64,000 bases of DNA from Leucobacter zeae (GCF_016758175.1 NZ_QYAB01000001.1:1901850-1965849), one strand, 5' to 3'; shown: positions 35,094-46,788, numbered from the stretch's first letter. Notes: generated by a model from the letters alone, not told the origin. Translations and numbers: made by a program.

Positions 35094-35120
35094 TTGAGGG
35101 ACCCCGTACGGTGCTAGAGT
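35094..35120 (+). promoter_or_regulatory. Candidate acnA promoter
   Basis: TTGAGG (35094-35099) and an extended -10, TGCTAGAGT (TAGAGT at 35115-35120), lie 35 nt before the acnA ATG. The spacer is 15 nt, but the TGn extension supports the -10. Confidence 0.4.
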
Positions 35121-35154
35121 TATCTTGACATCGAGACACTTTTGGAGGAGCCTC

Positions 35155-37813
<2,659 letters not shown>

Positions 37814-37842
<29 letters not shown>

Positions 37843-37902
37843 GTTCGCGGCGGACACGGCGGAGGCCCGGGCTCGCGCCCGGGCCTCCGCCGTGTCCGCG
37901 AA
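37814..37902. repeat. 89-bp direct repeat, left copy (native acnA 3' end)
   Basis: Identical at every base to 48642-48730. It comprises the last 29 bases of acnA, including the stop, and the whole terminator hairpin. The flanks differ on both sides. It marks the left boundary of the siderophore island. Confidence 0.95.
37850..37899. terminator. acnA terminator
   Basis: A 23-bp perfect stem (left arm starts GCGGACACGGCGG) with a TCGC loop, 7 nt after the acnA stop. An identical hairpin is present at 48678-48727. Confidence 0.85.
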
Positions 37903-38461
37903 CTTGCTGGTAGTTGAGACCCGGGTGTAGCTACCAGCGCGGGGTCCAAGGTCACGGCTCCTCATGCGAGCCGCAGAACGACGAATCCCGCGTGATGCCA
38001 CGCATAGAGCTCACCGCTGTCAATCGAGAATGGCCCGACCCTCACCCAAGGATCAGGGCCTTACTCGTGCTAGCGAGCTGGGTCAGGGACGCCCACGGCT
38101 CCCTCGACTAAGAAGCCGATAGAAATCTGGTAGCTCTCGGGAACGCGGTTGCGTGAGCCTGCGGGCCGTGAGCCGCGCACAGTACATTGGGGCCTCATCG
38201 AATCGCCACCAGGTTGACCTCTTCGCATAATGCGGAAGCATTCCCCGCCCGTGTACCGCGCTGGCGCTGCGGGGCGGGCGGACAGCGCCTGTTCGGTGCC
38301 TATCGCGTGCTCTGACGAAGTGCGCTGGCCCAGTCCTCGACGTGGGGGACTGTCCAACTAGCGGTGAATCTGGTCAGGCCTGACCAAAAGGAAAGGCGAT
38401 GCCGCCGCCCAGTGCAAGGTCGCCAGCTGACCGTCCCAGCGAACTCTGCTCAACGCATGGG
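37903..38461. other. Left end of the island, no supported gene
   Basis: About 560 nt between the direct repeat and the first transporter gene. I see no complete gene and no recognisable transposase or integrase. There is a short inverted repeat GCTGGTAG/CTACCAGC close to the boundary, and a perfect 16-bp palindrome TGGTCAGGCCTGACCA at 38371-38386, about 75 nt beyond the operon's last stop. The latter may be a terminator or binding site. Confidence 0.4.
38371..38386. promoter_or_regulatory. 16-bp perfect palindrome downstream of the siderophore operon
   Basis: TGGTCAGGCCTGACCA is perfectly self-complementary, with a short AAAAGGAAAGG tract after it. It lies beyond the stop of the last operon gene. 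It could be a protein-binding site or a short hairpin. Confidence 0.35.
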
Positions 38462-40033
38462 CTACCCCAGATTGACTTCGCCTGATGGTGACCATATTTC
38501 GTTGTCACGATGTGTGACCAGGATTACCGTTGACGGGCGAGCTGACAAGGCCTGAGCGATATGACGCTCCGTGGCGATATCCAACGCGGATGTTGCTTCG
38601 TCGAGGATGAGAATGGGTGAATCTCTGAGGAGCGCACGCGCGATCGCCACACGTTGCCGTTCGCCTCCGGAGAGAGCGTTGCCGCGGTGTCCGACCTGTT
38701 GCTGGATACCTTCGAGATCCTGAGCAATGACGGTCTCTAGCGCAGCTTGGCGTGCCGCTTCGATTACCTCTGCATCGCTGGCTTCAGGGTTACCGATTCT
38801 GATATTATCGGCGAGTGTTCCGGAGAACACGTCGGGGTTTTGAGGGACGTAGGCAATCTGTGCAGCGATCTGGTCGTAGTGAAGATCCCTGAGATCGGCA
38901 CCACCGATCGTAATGCTGCCCATGTCTGGATCGTCGAAGCGCATAAGCAGGCTCAGAAGGGTACTCTTCCCGCTCCCTGTCGGGCCTTGGACGTTGACGG
39001 TTGACCCTTCGGGAATGCTCACGGAGACGTTCTGCAGGGACGGAGCGTGAGTGACGTTCCGGATCTCAATGCTGTGCCCGTTGATGTCCCCAGCGCTTGC
39101 TGGTTCGGGGAGTACCGGCACCTCCCTGATAGCGCGGATCTGGTCTGCTGCGTTGCGGAGATCGTTGATGGCGAGTCCGGCGATCGCGAGCGCTTCAAGT
39201 GGTGCGGCTGCCCGAAGCGTCAGCACGATGATCGCGAGCATCATGGGCGCATCGTAGGTTCCTGTCAGAACAAGCAATAGCAATACGCCTGCGGTGGGGA
39301 CGGCACCGATCAGCGTGGACAGCAGCATGGCTTGCGTCGTGGCGCGGTTCGTGCGGCGGAGAGCAGCTCGCTGTCCCTCCCAGTGTTGGGCGGTACGGCT
39401 GACTGCATCTGCAGAGCCGAGAGCGGTGCGAAGTAGCTCCAGATGGTCAAGGAACTCGTATGAGGCGTCGTTCGCGGATGCCTCTTCTCCCGCTCGTCCT
39501 GCATCAGCATCGGCAAGTGTGCGCTGGGCGAAGAACTGTATGACGAAGGAAACGACAAGCAGGAGAGCGACCCCACCGGCGATACCGATGTCTGCAACGA
39601 TCCACATTCCGACAACGACGAAAAGTGGGAGCAGCGGTGCGACGATCAAGGTTTGGAGCTGATGAGCTGGCACACTCATGAGGAACGGGATGGTGCTGCC
39701 AGCGACGGTGCCAGTGAAGGCACGGTTGGTCTCGGTGAACCACGCCAGCTTCGCCCGTGCGAACGCTTCGCCGAGCGTTTGGTAGAGCTGGACTGCGAGC
39801 CCTGCTCCAGTGAGGTAGCCACCGCGGGATACGAGAACTGTAGCCGTGATCGCGACCGCTGCGGCAGCGATAACCGCCAGCGGAGGCTGTCGGTTGGCAA
39901 TTGAGAACCCGAGCACGGTGTACGCGAGCGCCTCGATCAAAGCGACCAGTGCCCAGCCTCCCGATATGATCGTGAGTTTTCTCCGTGCTGAGGGGGCGAA
40001 CCCTTGCAGCATCTGAGCGAGAGAGATGCTCAT
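38462..40033 (-). CDS. ABC-exporter-fold half transporter (YbtQ/IrtB-like), ATPase-permease fusion
   Basis: 523 residues. The N-terminal six-helix domain (for example IPFLMSVPAHQLQTLIVAPL and GVALLLVVSFVIQFFAQ) is fused to an ATPase with Walker A GPTGSGKST, signature LSGGERQRVAIARAL, and Walker B ILILDEATSALD. It begins at ATG 40033, overlapping the previous half transporter by 4 nt, so the two likely form a heterodimer. In this context (FecBCDE genes, siderophore reductase, AraC regulator) the pair resembles YbtPQ/IrtAB, which despite the exporter fold import ferric siderophores. Import is inference; export of a siderophore is the alternative. Confidence 0.85.
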   Translation of the reverse strand: MSISLAQMLQGFAPSARRKLTIISGGWALVALIEALAYTVLGFSIANRQPPLAVIAAAAVAITATVLVSRGGYLTGAGLAVQLYQTLGEAFARAKLAWFTETNRAFTGTVAGSTIPFLMSVPAHQLQTLIVAPLLPLFVVVGMWIVADIGIAGGVALLLVVSFVIQFFAQRTLADADAGRAGEEASANDASYEFLDHLELLRTALGSADAVSRTAQHWEGQRAALRRTNRATTQAMLLSTLIGAVPTAGVLLLLVLTGTYDAPMMLAIIVLTLRAAAPLEALAIAGLAINDLRNAADQIRAIREVPVLPEPASAGDINGHSIEIRNVTHAPSLQNVSVSIPEGSTVNVQGPTGSGKSTLLSLLMRFDDPDMGSITIGGADLRDLHYDQIAAQIAYVPQNPDVFSGTLADNIRIGNPEASDAEVIEAARQAALETVIAQDLEGIQQQVGHRGNALSGGERQRVAIARALLRDSPILILDEATSALDIATERHIAQALSARPSTVILVTHRDNEIWSPSGEVNLG

Positions 40034-41637
40034 TGGCTCATTCCTGTCTTCTCGCGGCTAAGACTGTCTAGTGAGAGCCGCACATCGGCCATCTCTGCGA
40101 TACGTGGATCGTGGGTGACGATGACCAGAGCACATCCCTGCTGTTTGGTCATCGTGCGCAGCTCGTGAAGGACTCGAATGCTGGTCGTGTCGTCGAGCGC
40201 GCTGGTTGGCTCATCCAGCAGAATCGTCGGTGCGGAGCTGAGGAAGGCTCTCGCTATTCCTAGGCGCTGGCGTTCCCCTCCGGAGAGGAATTCAGTCGGG
40301 GTATTGAGCGGGAGCTCGAGCTGTGCCCGCCGAAGCGCTTCCAGGAGGGACCCGTCATCGGTCTTGGACGAGCCGAGGCTGACTGTGGCTCTGATAGTGC
40401 CGGGAAGGAGATCGCCGCCCTGCGGAATGAGCAATACCTGTCGGTGTGGCGCAGATTCTGCGTCGCTGCCGCCCGGTTGGATTTCTCCTTCGTGCGCCGT
40501 ATCGAGTCCGGCGACGAACCGCAGGAGCGTCGACTTCCCTGAGCCGCTTGGTCCAGTGATTGTGGTCACGGTGCCAGGCTCGAAGGTATGTGTGAGGTTG
40601 CGCACGAGCGGGCGATCATCCTGCATAAGCGTGAGTCCCGACAGTCGCAGTCCCTGGGCCACATCGTTCTTGATACTTCGCGTTACGGGAAGCGTTGGTC
40701 CTGCGAGGAACTTTGTGATGCGCTGTGCCGCCACTCGGCCGCTTCGGATGTAATCGATGCCGTGACCCAACCGCATTGCTGGTGTGACGATCGCGAGTCC
40801 GAAGAACAGCATCGCCGCAAGCACCTCTGGCTGCTGGTCATACCCGACCGCGTAGGCGATCGCGTAGGTGGCGACAGCTTGCAGGAATGCCGTTGCGACA
40901 GCGGAGAACGTGGAGACCTTCCGGACGTAGCCGACGAATCCCTCAGTGAAGTTGCGGGTGGCTCGCGCATAGTCGGAAGCCGCACCACTCGTCACCCCGT
41001 AGATGCGGCAGGTGCGCATGCCTGCGGCGTAGTCATCGACCGCCGTAAGGATCTCTCCCATGACCCTCGTGGTCTGCTCACCGTACCGGGCAGACATGCG
41101 CGGCACAACAATCAAGAAGTGTGCGGTCGCAAGTGCCCCCGGAATCAGGACAAGAAGGCCGATCGGACCAGCGCATGCGAGCAGCAGCGCAATCGAGGTA
41201 AGCGGCACGATCACGAGCGTGGCAATCTCCGACGGGAAGTGCGCGACCATATGGTGCAGCGCAGCCACGTCATCTCCGATCAGCCGCCTGAGGTCGTTGC
41301 CGCTGTACTTCGAGATATCGCGCATGGGCATCCCCGCAAGGTGTTCAGCGGTTCGGCGCCGAAGGCTTGAGGCGAATCTGGCCTCTCCTTCATGAGCGAG
41401 CCAGGAAGAAGACGCTGAAAGCGCTGCGCCGAGTACCCACGCCGTACACGCCCACAACACGGAGTCGAGACCAGGTTCTGCAATGAGCCGCACGACCCAC
41501 CACAGTGCTCCGAGCATGGCGAGGCCGCTCCCGGCAGCGGTGAGCACAGCGAAATTGAGCTGCCAACGCCCTGTTTTCAGTGCCCGACGCAGCGGTGTTC
41601 TCAGCCCGGCGGCATCCGTCGTTCCTTGGACGCTCAT
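40030..41637 (-). CDS. ABC-exporter-fold half transporter (YbtP/IrtA-like), ATPase-permease fusion
   Basis: 535 residues. The membrane domain has helices such as LNFAVLTAAGSGLAMLGALW and IATLVIVPLTSIALLLACAG. The ATPase has Walker A GPSGSGKSTLLRFVAG, signature FLSGGERQRLGIARAF and Walker B TILLDEPTSALDD. No FAD/siderophore-interacting domain is fused, unlike mycobacterial IrtA; a separate reductase gene lies at 45787. ATG 41637 has GTGGAG upstream and overlaps the FecE-like gene by 4 nt; the downstream half transporter also overlaps by 4 nt. Likely partner of the protein at 38462. Confidence 0.86.
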   Translation of the reverse strand: MSVQGTTDAAGLRTPLRRALKTGRWQLNFAVLTAAGSGLAMLGALWWVVRLIAEPGLDSVLWACTAWVLGAALSASSSWLAHEGEARFASSLRRRTAEHLAGMPMRDISKYSGNDLRRLIGDDVAALHHMVAHFPSEIATLVIVPLTSIALLLACAGPIGLLVLIPGALATAHFLIVVPRMSARYGEQTTRVMGEILTAVDDYAAGMRTCRIYGVTSGAASDYARATRNFTEGFVGYVRKVSTFSAVATAFLQAVATYAIAYAVGYDQQPEVLAAMLFFGLAIVTPAMRLGHGIDYIRSGRVAAQRITKFLAGPTLPVTRSIKNDVAQGLRLSGLTLMQDDRPLVRNLTHTFEPGTVTTITGPSGSGKSTLLRFVAGLDTAHEGEIQPGGSDAESAPHRQVLLIPQGGDLLPGTIRATVSLGSSKTDDGSLLEALRRAQLELPLNTPTEFLSGGERQRLGIARAFLSSAPTILLDEPTSALDDTTSIRVLHELRTMTKQQGCALVIVTHDPRIAEMADVRLSLDSLSREKTGMSQ

Positions 41638-42512
41638 CGTGCATCTCCACTTCTCGTGCTTGGCCACTCACGCTGATCACTCGTTCTGCCGAGCGGTACG
41701 ACCTGCGGTGTGCCTGCCACGGGATCCGGCACGACACGGCAGGGTAGATTAAAGACCCGCTCGATCATTTCCTCAGTGATGACTTCTTGGGGGTCTCCTT
41801 CCGCGACGATGGTCCCATCACGCATCACGATGAGATGCGTTGCGTAGCGTGCGGCCTGGTTGAGGTCGTGCAGCACGGCCACCAGGGTGCGCCCCGAGTG
41901 GTGAAGGTCGGTGAATAGCTCGAGCAGCTCGATCTGGTGAGTGAGATCGAGATACGTGGTCGGCTCGTCGAGCAGCAGAATGTCGGTCTGCTGAGCGAGC
42001 GCCATGGCGACCCAGACCCGTTGACGTTGCCCACCCGAGAGTTCATCTACAAGGCGGTCAGAGAGGTTGCGCACACCGGTCGCGTCCATCGCCTCGGAAA
42101 CGGCGGCCTCGTCGGTTTCGGTCCATTGCTTGATGAGGTTCTGGTAGGGGTATCTGCCTCGCGAGATCAGGTCGGCGACGCGGATACCATCGGGGGCGAT
42201 GGAAGACTGCGGGAGTAGACCGAGGCGGCGCGCAACTTCTTTGATGGGGTACTCGTGAATGCTGCGCCCATCGAGCACGACCTGGCCTGCTTCGGGTTTC
42301 AGGAGGCGGGAGAGACCTCGGAGCATCGTGGACTTGCCGCAGGCATTAGGGCCGATGATCACCGTGAATGAGCCGTCCGGGATCGTGACGGAGAGATCCC
42401 GGGAGATCGAGCGCTTATCGTATGCGAGAGCCAGATGCACGGCGCGTAATCGTGACTCAGTGCTCGTAAGTGTGTGGTCTCTCGTAAAGGTGAGAGGTTC
42501 CGTTCGAGTCAT
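41634..42512 (-). CDS. Ferric-siderophore ABC transporter ATP-binding protein (FecE/FepC type)
   Basis: 292 residues. The cytoplasmic ATPase energises the permease pair encoded just upstream. Walker A is IIGPNACGKSTMLRGLSRLL, the signature is ELSGGQRQRVWVAMALAQQT and Walker B is ILLLDEPTTYLDLTHQ, the pattern of iron-chelate importers. It overlaps its neighbours by 4 nt on both sides (ATGA junctions), so the transport genes are tightly coupled. Confidence 0.93.
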   Translation of the reverse strand: MTRTEPLTFTRDHTLTSTESRLRAVHLALAYDKRSISRDLSVTIPDGSFTVIIGPNACGKSTMLRGLSRLLKPEAGQVVLDGRSIHEYPIKEVARRLGLLPQSSIAPDGIRVADLISRGRYPYQNLIKQWTETDEAAVSEAMDATGVRNLSDRLVDELSGGQRQRVWVAMALAQQTDILLLDEPTTYLDLTHQIELLELFTDLHHSGRTLVAVLHDLNQAARYATHLIVMRDGTIVAEGDPQEVITEEMIERVFNLPCRVVPDPVAGTPQVVPLGRTSDQREWPSTRSGDAR

Positions 42513-43588
42513 ATGGACTTTCTCGTTTCTCGAATAAGGAGCCAGATCAGGTAGAGGCCACCGAGACAGACGGTGATCAAACCAACCGGTATCGGCCTAT
42601 ATGCTTCGGCGATGAGGAGCGAGAGGGTGTGGGCGCCGGCGAGGAGTGCTGCGCCCATGCAGGCCGCAGAGCCTACGGTGACGCCAGGGGTTCGGGCGAG
42701 ACGCCTGGCAAGTTGCGGGGCCGAGAGCGCTACGAACCCGATGGGGCCTGCAGCTGCGGTCACGAGTGCCGTTGCAGCGACTCCGATGATGAGAAGTGCT
42801 GGGCGGGCATGGTTCGCATTGACTCCCTGGGCGAGGGCGGCATCATCCCCCAGCTCAAGCTGTCTGAGTGACGGTAAGAGCATCACGACCAGAATGAAGA
42901 TGATGAGTCCCCCGATAGAAGCGGGGATCAGGCCCTCCCAACTGACCCGGCTCAAGGAACCCGCCGCCCAGAAGCCGACGCTCATCGCATCGGTGATGTC
43001 TGCTCGGGTGACGAGGTAGATATTGACGGCTCCGAGCATGGCCGAGACTGCGATGCCGACGATGATCAGCCGGAAGCCCTGCACCCCGCGTCGATATGCC
43101 AGGAGGTAGACGACAGCTGCCGTGGCGAGCCCACCGATCAGCGCTGCACTAGCGATACCCCAGTAGTGCTTCGTTCCGATCATCAGTACGGTGACCACGA
43201 CTGCGGTGTATGCGCCGGCGTCGAAACCGATGACGTCGGGAGAGCCCAGTGGGTTGCGGGTGAGCGATTGGAAGATCGCGCCGCCGATGCCAAGCAGCGC
43301 ACCGAACAACACAGCAGCGATAGCCACTGGGAGTCGCCACTCTGTCACGATCATCCGCTGGAACTCGGCTCCATGCCCCGTGAGTGCTGTCACGACTTCG
43401 AGCGGGTTGAGTGGGTAGTCTCCGAAGCCCAGTGCGAGCACCGCCACGGCCAGGGCGATGAAGACGAGAATGGTGTTGACCGTTGCGCTTCGCGCGCTCC
43501 ATCGAAGCGCGGCGATCCCACCGACGCGCACTTGACGAGCCCGATACCCGAAATCGATGTGCGAATCGGGTTTCATCCGCATACTCAT
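42509..43588 (-). CDS. Iron-chelate ABC transporter permease (FecD type)
   Basis: An integral membrane subunit of the FecCD/BtuC family, 359 residues with about ten helices. It shows the family motifs ALLGIGGAIFQSLTRNPLGSP near the first third and GPIGFVALSAPQLARRLA before the last helices, where the ATPase contacts the permease. ATG 43588 overlaps the stop of the other permease gene (ATGA). It forms a heterodimer with the protein at 43585-44637. Confidence 0.93.
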   Translation of the reverse strand: MSMRMKPDSHIDFGYRARQVRVGGIAALRWSARSATVNTILVFIALAVAVLALGFGDYPLNPLEVVTALTGHGAEFQRMIVTEWRLPVAIAAVLFGALLGIGGAIFQSLTRNPLGSPDVIGFDAGAYTAVVVTVLMIGTKHYWGIASAALIGGLATAAVVYLLAYRRGVQGFRLIIVGIAVSAMLGAVNIYLVTRADITDAMSVGFWAAGSLSRVSWEGLIPASIGGLIIFILVVMLLPSLRQLELGDDAALAQGVNANHARPALLIIGVAATALVTAAAGPIGFVALSAPQLARRLARTPGVTVGSAACMGAALLAGAHTLSLLIAEAYRPIPVGLITVCLGGLYLIWLLIRETRKSI

Positions 43589-44637
43589 AGACCGGAGGCC
43601 TTTCTGCGCCGCACAAGCGCGATCAGCACCGGAGCGCCGATCACAGCGGTCATGACCCCTGCCTCGATCTCTCCAGGACGTGCGATCACGCGGCCGAGCA
43701 CGTCGGCACCGAGCACCAGTACCGGGGAAGCAATCACTGTGTAGGCGATGATCCACCGCTGATCGGGTCCTGTGAGCCACCGAACGAGATGAGGCACGGC
43801 GAGCCCGACGAATGCGATCCCACCGGTGAGTGCGTTAGCGCCTCCCGCGAGGAGCGTCACCGCGATGAGCCCGATCGTGCGAGTACGCTTGACATTCGTC
43901 CCAAGAGAGGCGGCTTGATCGTCGCCAAGCGCTACGGCGTTGAGTGAGCCCGAGATGGTCGATGCCAGCAGCAGCCCCATTACGATCAACGGCAGCACCG
44001 TGAGCGTATCCGAGACTGGGACTCGTGCGAGTGATCCGAGACTCCAGTTGCGGAACGACCGGAACGTCTCCTCGTCAATGAGCTGCAGGAAGGTCGAGAA
44101 CGCCGTCAATACGGCGGCAAGCGCGATACCTGCAAGCACGAGCGTAACCGGTGAGACCGCACCGCGTCCGCCTGCACCGATGAGATAGACGAGCACTGTC
44201 GCGGAGACCGCGCCGATGAAGGAGAACCAGACGTAGCCGGCGATCCCTGTCACCCCAAATACCCCGACCCCGACCGTGATGGCAAACCCGGCTCCCGCGT
44301 TAACGCCTAGGATGCCGGGATCAGCAAGCGGGTTGCGAGTGATGGCTTGAATGAGTGCACCTGCGACACCAAAGGCTGCGCCCGCGACGATACCGACGAG
44401 CGTGCGCGGCACGCGCAGCGTCCACACGATCGAAGATGCTTCAGTGCCGTCCGGGGTGAAGACAGTGCGCCAGACCTCAGTGATAGGAAGCGGGTTCGCG
44501 CCGTAGGTGATACTCAGCACGAGCACTGCTCCTAGCGCGGAGATGAGCACCATGATCCCGAGGAGCCGACGCCGAACCATCGGGTCACCGGCTGCTGGTA
44601 GTCGTGTCGTCGTCTGAGCATTCGCAAGGGAGACCAT
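43585..44637 (-). CDS. Iron-chelate ABC transporter permease (FecC type)
   Basis: 350 residues, about ten membrane helices, FecCD family: RVPRTLVGIVAGAAFGVAGA, ITRNPLADPGILGVNAGAGF, and GGIAFVGLAVPHLVRWLTGP at the ATPase coupling loop. It is the second gene of the permease pair, separated from the binding-protein gene upstream by 75 nt that contain a hairpin, and overlaps the FecD-type gene by 4 nt. Confidence 0.93.
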   Translation of the reverse strand: MVSLANAQTTTRLPAAGDPMVRRRLLGIMVLISALGAVLVLSITYGANPLPITEVWRTVFTPDGTEASSIVWTLRVPRTLVGIVAGAAFGVAGALIQAITRNPLADPGILGVNAGAGFAITVGVGVFGVTGIAGYVWFSFIGAVSATVLVYLIGAGGRGAVSPVTLVLAGIALAAVLTAFSTFLQLIDEETFRSFRNWSLGSLARVPVSDTLTVLPLIVMGLLLASTISGSLNAVALGDDQAASLGTNVKRTRTIGLIAVTLLAGGANALTGGIAFVGLAVPHLVRWLTGPDQRWIIAYTVIASPVLVLGADVLGRVIARPGEIEAGVMTAVIGAPVLIALVRRRKASGL

Positions 44638-44664
44638 CTCTGCTCCTGACTAGTGGTTGTGAGA

Positions 44665-44695
44665 GGGCGCGGTGCCGGAGTGCGACGCCGCGCCC
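44665..44695 (-). terminator. Hairpin inside the siderophore operon
   Basis: GGGCGCGG (44665-44672) pairs with CCGCGCCC (44688-44695) in the gap between the binding-protein and permease genes. It may be an attenuator or mRNA-stabilising stem that gives more binding protein than permease, a common arrangement in ABC importers. Confidence 0.5.
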
Positions 44696-44712
44696 CCGGA
44701 TCGATTGCGCTG

Positions 44713-45774
44713 TTAGAACTTCTCTGCGATCATCGGTACGACCTGCTCAGCGGCCCAGGCGTTCCCGATGGGGCCACCGCTGGTGATTGCCCAGAGAAGA
44801 TCGCCGCCGTCCTCGGCCTTTGGCGGGAACTGGATGAACTTGCCAGACTTCACTGCTCCAAGGTTCATGAAGAGTTCCGTACCGGTCACATGCCGTTCCA
44901 TTTCTTCAGGGGTCGTCGCTTCGCTCTGGCCTAGCAGCAGTACGTCGGCGTCGATTTTTGCGATCAACTCATCGCTAACCATGGTGTCCTGAGCGAACTC
45001 GGCGGCATTCGGGTTGGGGGAGAAGCCGAGATCGGTGAGGAATAGCTCAGGGGCTGATCCGTTCTGTGAGAAATACTGGAGCCCGTTCGCTGGGCCATAG
45101 TAGATCGCCCAGGTCGCCGTCTTCCCGGCGAACTCGGGGTGCTCTGCACGGATCCCCGAGAACAACTCGTCGTGCTCGGCGATCACTGCCTCTGCCGCGT
45201 CGCTCAGATCAAGCGTCTCACCGAGGATGCGGATCGAGTCCTGCCACGGGATCATCCGCTGGTCGGGAGCAGGGCTCGTCACAACCGGAGCGATTTTGGC
45301 GAGTCGATCGTAGATGTCCTTGACTTCGCCAAACCCCGGTACCCAGCCCACGGTCACGATGAGATCAGGCTTGGCCGCGGCGATCGCTTCCAGTGGCACA
45401 TCCTCACCACGGACGAACTCGTAGGTTTCGAGTTTCGACGCTCCGTGCGCTTCGAGGTAGCCGCCCTCGCTGATCATGCTCGAGTTCAGCACCGGAGTTA
45501 CACCGAGCGAGAGAAGCAGCTCCGTGTCAACGCCATTCGGCACGATTGCCGCGATTCGCTCGGGACGTTCTTCGAGCACCGTCTCTCCGTAGGGAGACTC
45601 AAGAGCCAATGGGTACTCTGTCTTGCCTTCGGCTGCCGGAAGCAGGCTCGACGTTTCCGTACGAGCGCCGGAATCGTGTGCGGGAGCATCTGATGCGCAG
45701 CCGGAGAACAACAGGACGGCGGTGAGTGCCGCGCTGACCAGTGCGCTCTTTCGTAAACGTGTGCTGAGGGACAT
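44713..45774 (-). CDS. Siderophore-binding lipoprotein of an ABC importer
   Basis: 353 residues. A signal peptide with lipobox LLFSGC tethers it to the outer face of the membrane. The FecB/FhuD-type (class III) fold shows in ERPERIAAIVPNGVDTELLL, ALGV-like LGVTPVLNSS, AIAAAKPDLIVTVGWVPGFG and a long backbone helix. It captures a ferric siderophore and delivers it to the FecCD permease. The ligand is not predictable from sequence. It starts 12 nt after the reductase gene and leads the transporter genes. Confidence 0.92.
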   Translation of the reverse strand: MSLSTRLRKSALVSAALTAVLLFSGCASDAPAHDSGARTETSSLLPAAEGKTEYPLALESPYGETVLEERPERIAAIVPNGVDTELLLSLGVTPVLNSSMISEGGYLEAHGASKLETYEFVRGEDVPLEAIAAAKPDLIVTVGWVPGFGEVKDIYDRLAKIAPVVTSPAPDQRMIPWQDSIRILGETLDLSDAAEAVIAEHDELFSGIRAEHPEFAGKTATWAIYYGPANGLQYFSQNGSAPELFLTDLGFSPNPNAAEFAQDTMVSDELIAKIDADVLLLGQSEATTPEEMERHVTGTELFMNLGAVKSGKFIQFPPKAEDGGDLLWAITSGGPIGNAWAAEQVVPMIAEKF

Positions 45775-45786
45775 GAATGCCTTTCG

Positions 45787-46647
45787 TTAATGGATTGAAT
45801 CGGAACGGTCCGCCTGCTCTGGTGTGGACAAACCGCAGTGTCCACGCCTCCAGTAGCCGGTGAAACTGACCGCCTGGCGAGGAATGCCGCGCTCGTTGAC
45901 GAGATATCGTCGTGCCGCCTGGACTTCTGACTGCTCACCGGCCACCCAGACGAAGAGGTTCTCAGCCGGAAGGTCGCGATCCTGCAGCGCCGCACAGAGC
46001 GTCCGTTCCGTCTTCTTCTTGCCGGGTTCTACGACCAGCCAGTGCACTTCGAATGGATCCGGGCTCGTGAGGGGGTAGATGTAGTCGCCGTTCGGGACCG
46101 TAATGAACGCTTCACCTTCACTGTTCGGCGCGAGTTCCTCGAGGAATCTCGCAATCGCGGGGATTGCTGTGTCGTCCCCGAGTAGCACTGACCGGTTGAC
46201 GTCCTTCGGCAGCGGGAGCGTCTTGCCCGGCCCGACGACCGGGATGGGGTCCCCGATGGCAACCGTCTTCGCCCAGGTCGAGGCGTAACCATCACCATGC
46301 AGGATGAGGTCGAGGTCTAGCTCTCCAGCACCGGAATCGAACCTTCGCACGGTATAGGCCCGCGCGATCGGCCTGCGCCCCGGCGCAAAGGTGACTCGCC
46401 CGTTTTCAATCACGGGCAGCACTGGAGTGACCTCGCCAGGGTACGGGAAGAGCAGTCGGACATCGTCGTCGAAGTTTGGGCTGAGGAACTCCGCCGTGAA
46501 GTTGCCACTGGAGTCGGTGAACTCCTTGAGCTCGGCGCCTGTCAGCGTGATGCGCCGCATCACTGGTGTCACGTCGGCAAGCCGTGCGACCTGTAGTGAG
46601 CGGATCCCCACTGGCATGAGGCAGACGGGTCGGGCAGCAGCAGGCAA
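45787..46647 (-). CDS. Siderophore-interacting protein (FAD/NAD(P)H-dependent ferric-siderophore reductase)
   Basis: 286 residues of the SIP/ViuB family, which reduce the ferric siderophore in the cytoplasm so that iron is released. The FAD-binding part has RRPIARAYTVRRFDSGAGEL and LHGDGYASTWAKTVAIGDP. The NAD(P)H part has SVLLGDDTAIPAIARFLEEL and LFVWVAGEQSEVQAARRYL, then SFTGYWRRG near the end. I place the start at TTG 46647 because GAAGGAGG precedes it at 5-6 nt; ATG 46677 and 46617 lack a ribosome site. It is the first gene of the operon, behind a DtxR-like box. Confidence 0.9.
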   Translation of the reverse strand: MPAAARPVCLMPVGIRSLQVARLADVTPVMRRITLTGAELKEFTDSSGNFTAEFLSPNFDDDVRLLFPYPGEVTPVLPVIENGRVTFAPGRRPIARAYTVRRFDSGAGELDLDLILHGDGYASTWAKTVAIGDPIPVVGPGKTLPLPKDVNRSVLLGDDTAIPAIARFLEELAPNSEGEAFITVPNGDYIYPLTSPDPFEVHWLVVEPGKKKTERTLCAALQDRDLPAENLFVWVAGEQSEVQAARRYLVNERGIPRQAVSFTGYWRRGHCGLSTPEQADRSDSIH

Positions 46648-46706
46648 GAGTGCCTCCTTCGAAACAGAACAGGACATGAAAACAGGCACCGGGCAGCACC
46701 GAACTA

Positions 46707-46725
46707 ATGAGTAAGGCTACCCTTG
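46707..46725. promoter_or_regulatory. DtxR/IdeR-like iron box
   Basis: ATGAGTAAGGCTACCCTTG matches the consensus TTAGGTTAGGCTAACCTAA at 12 of 19 positions, including the AAGGCTA-ACC-type core. It lies in the divergent promoter region between the siderophore operon (minus) and the AraC-type regulator (plus), where an iron-dependent repressor would be expected. Confidence 0.5.
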
Positions 46726-46788
46726 CTATGATCAGATGATTTATCCTGAAGTGCATGATTCGCATACCCAGATGGGGGCCTGAAACGC

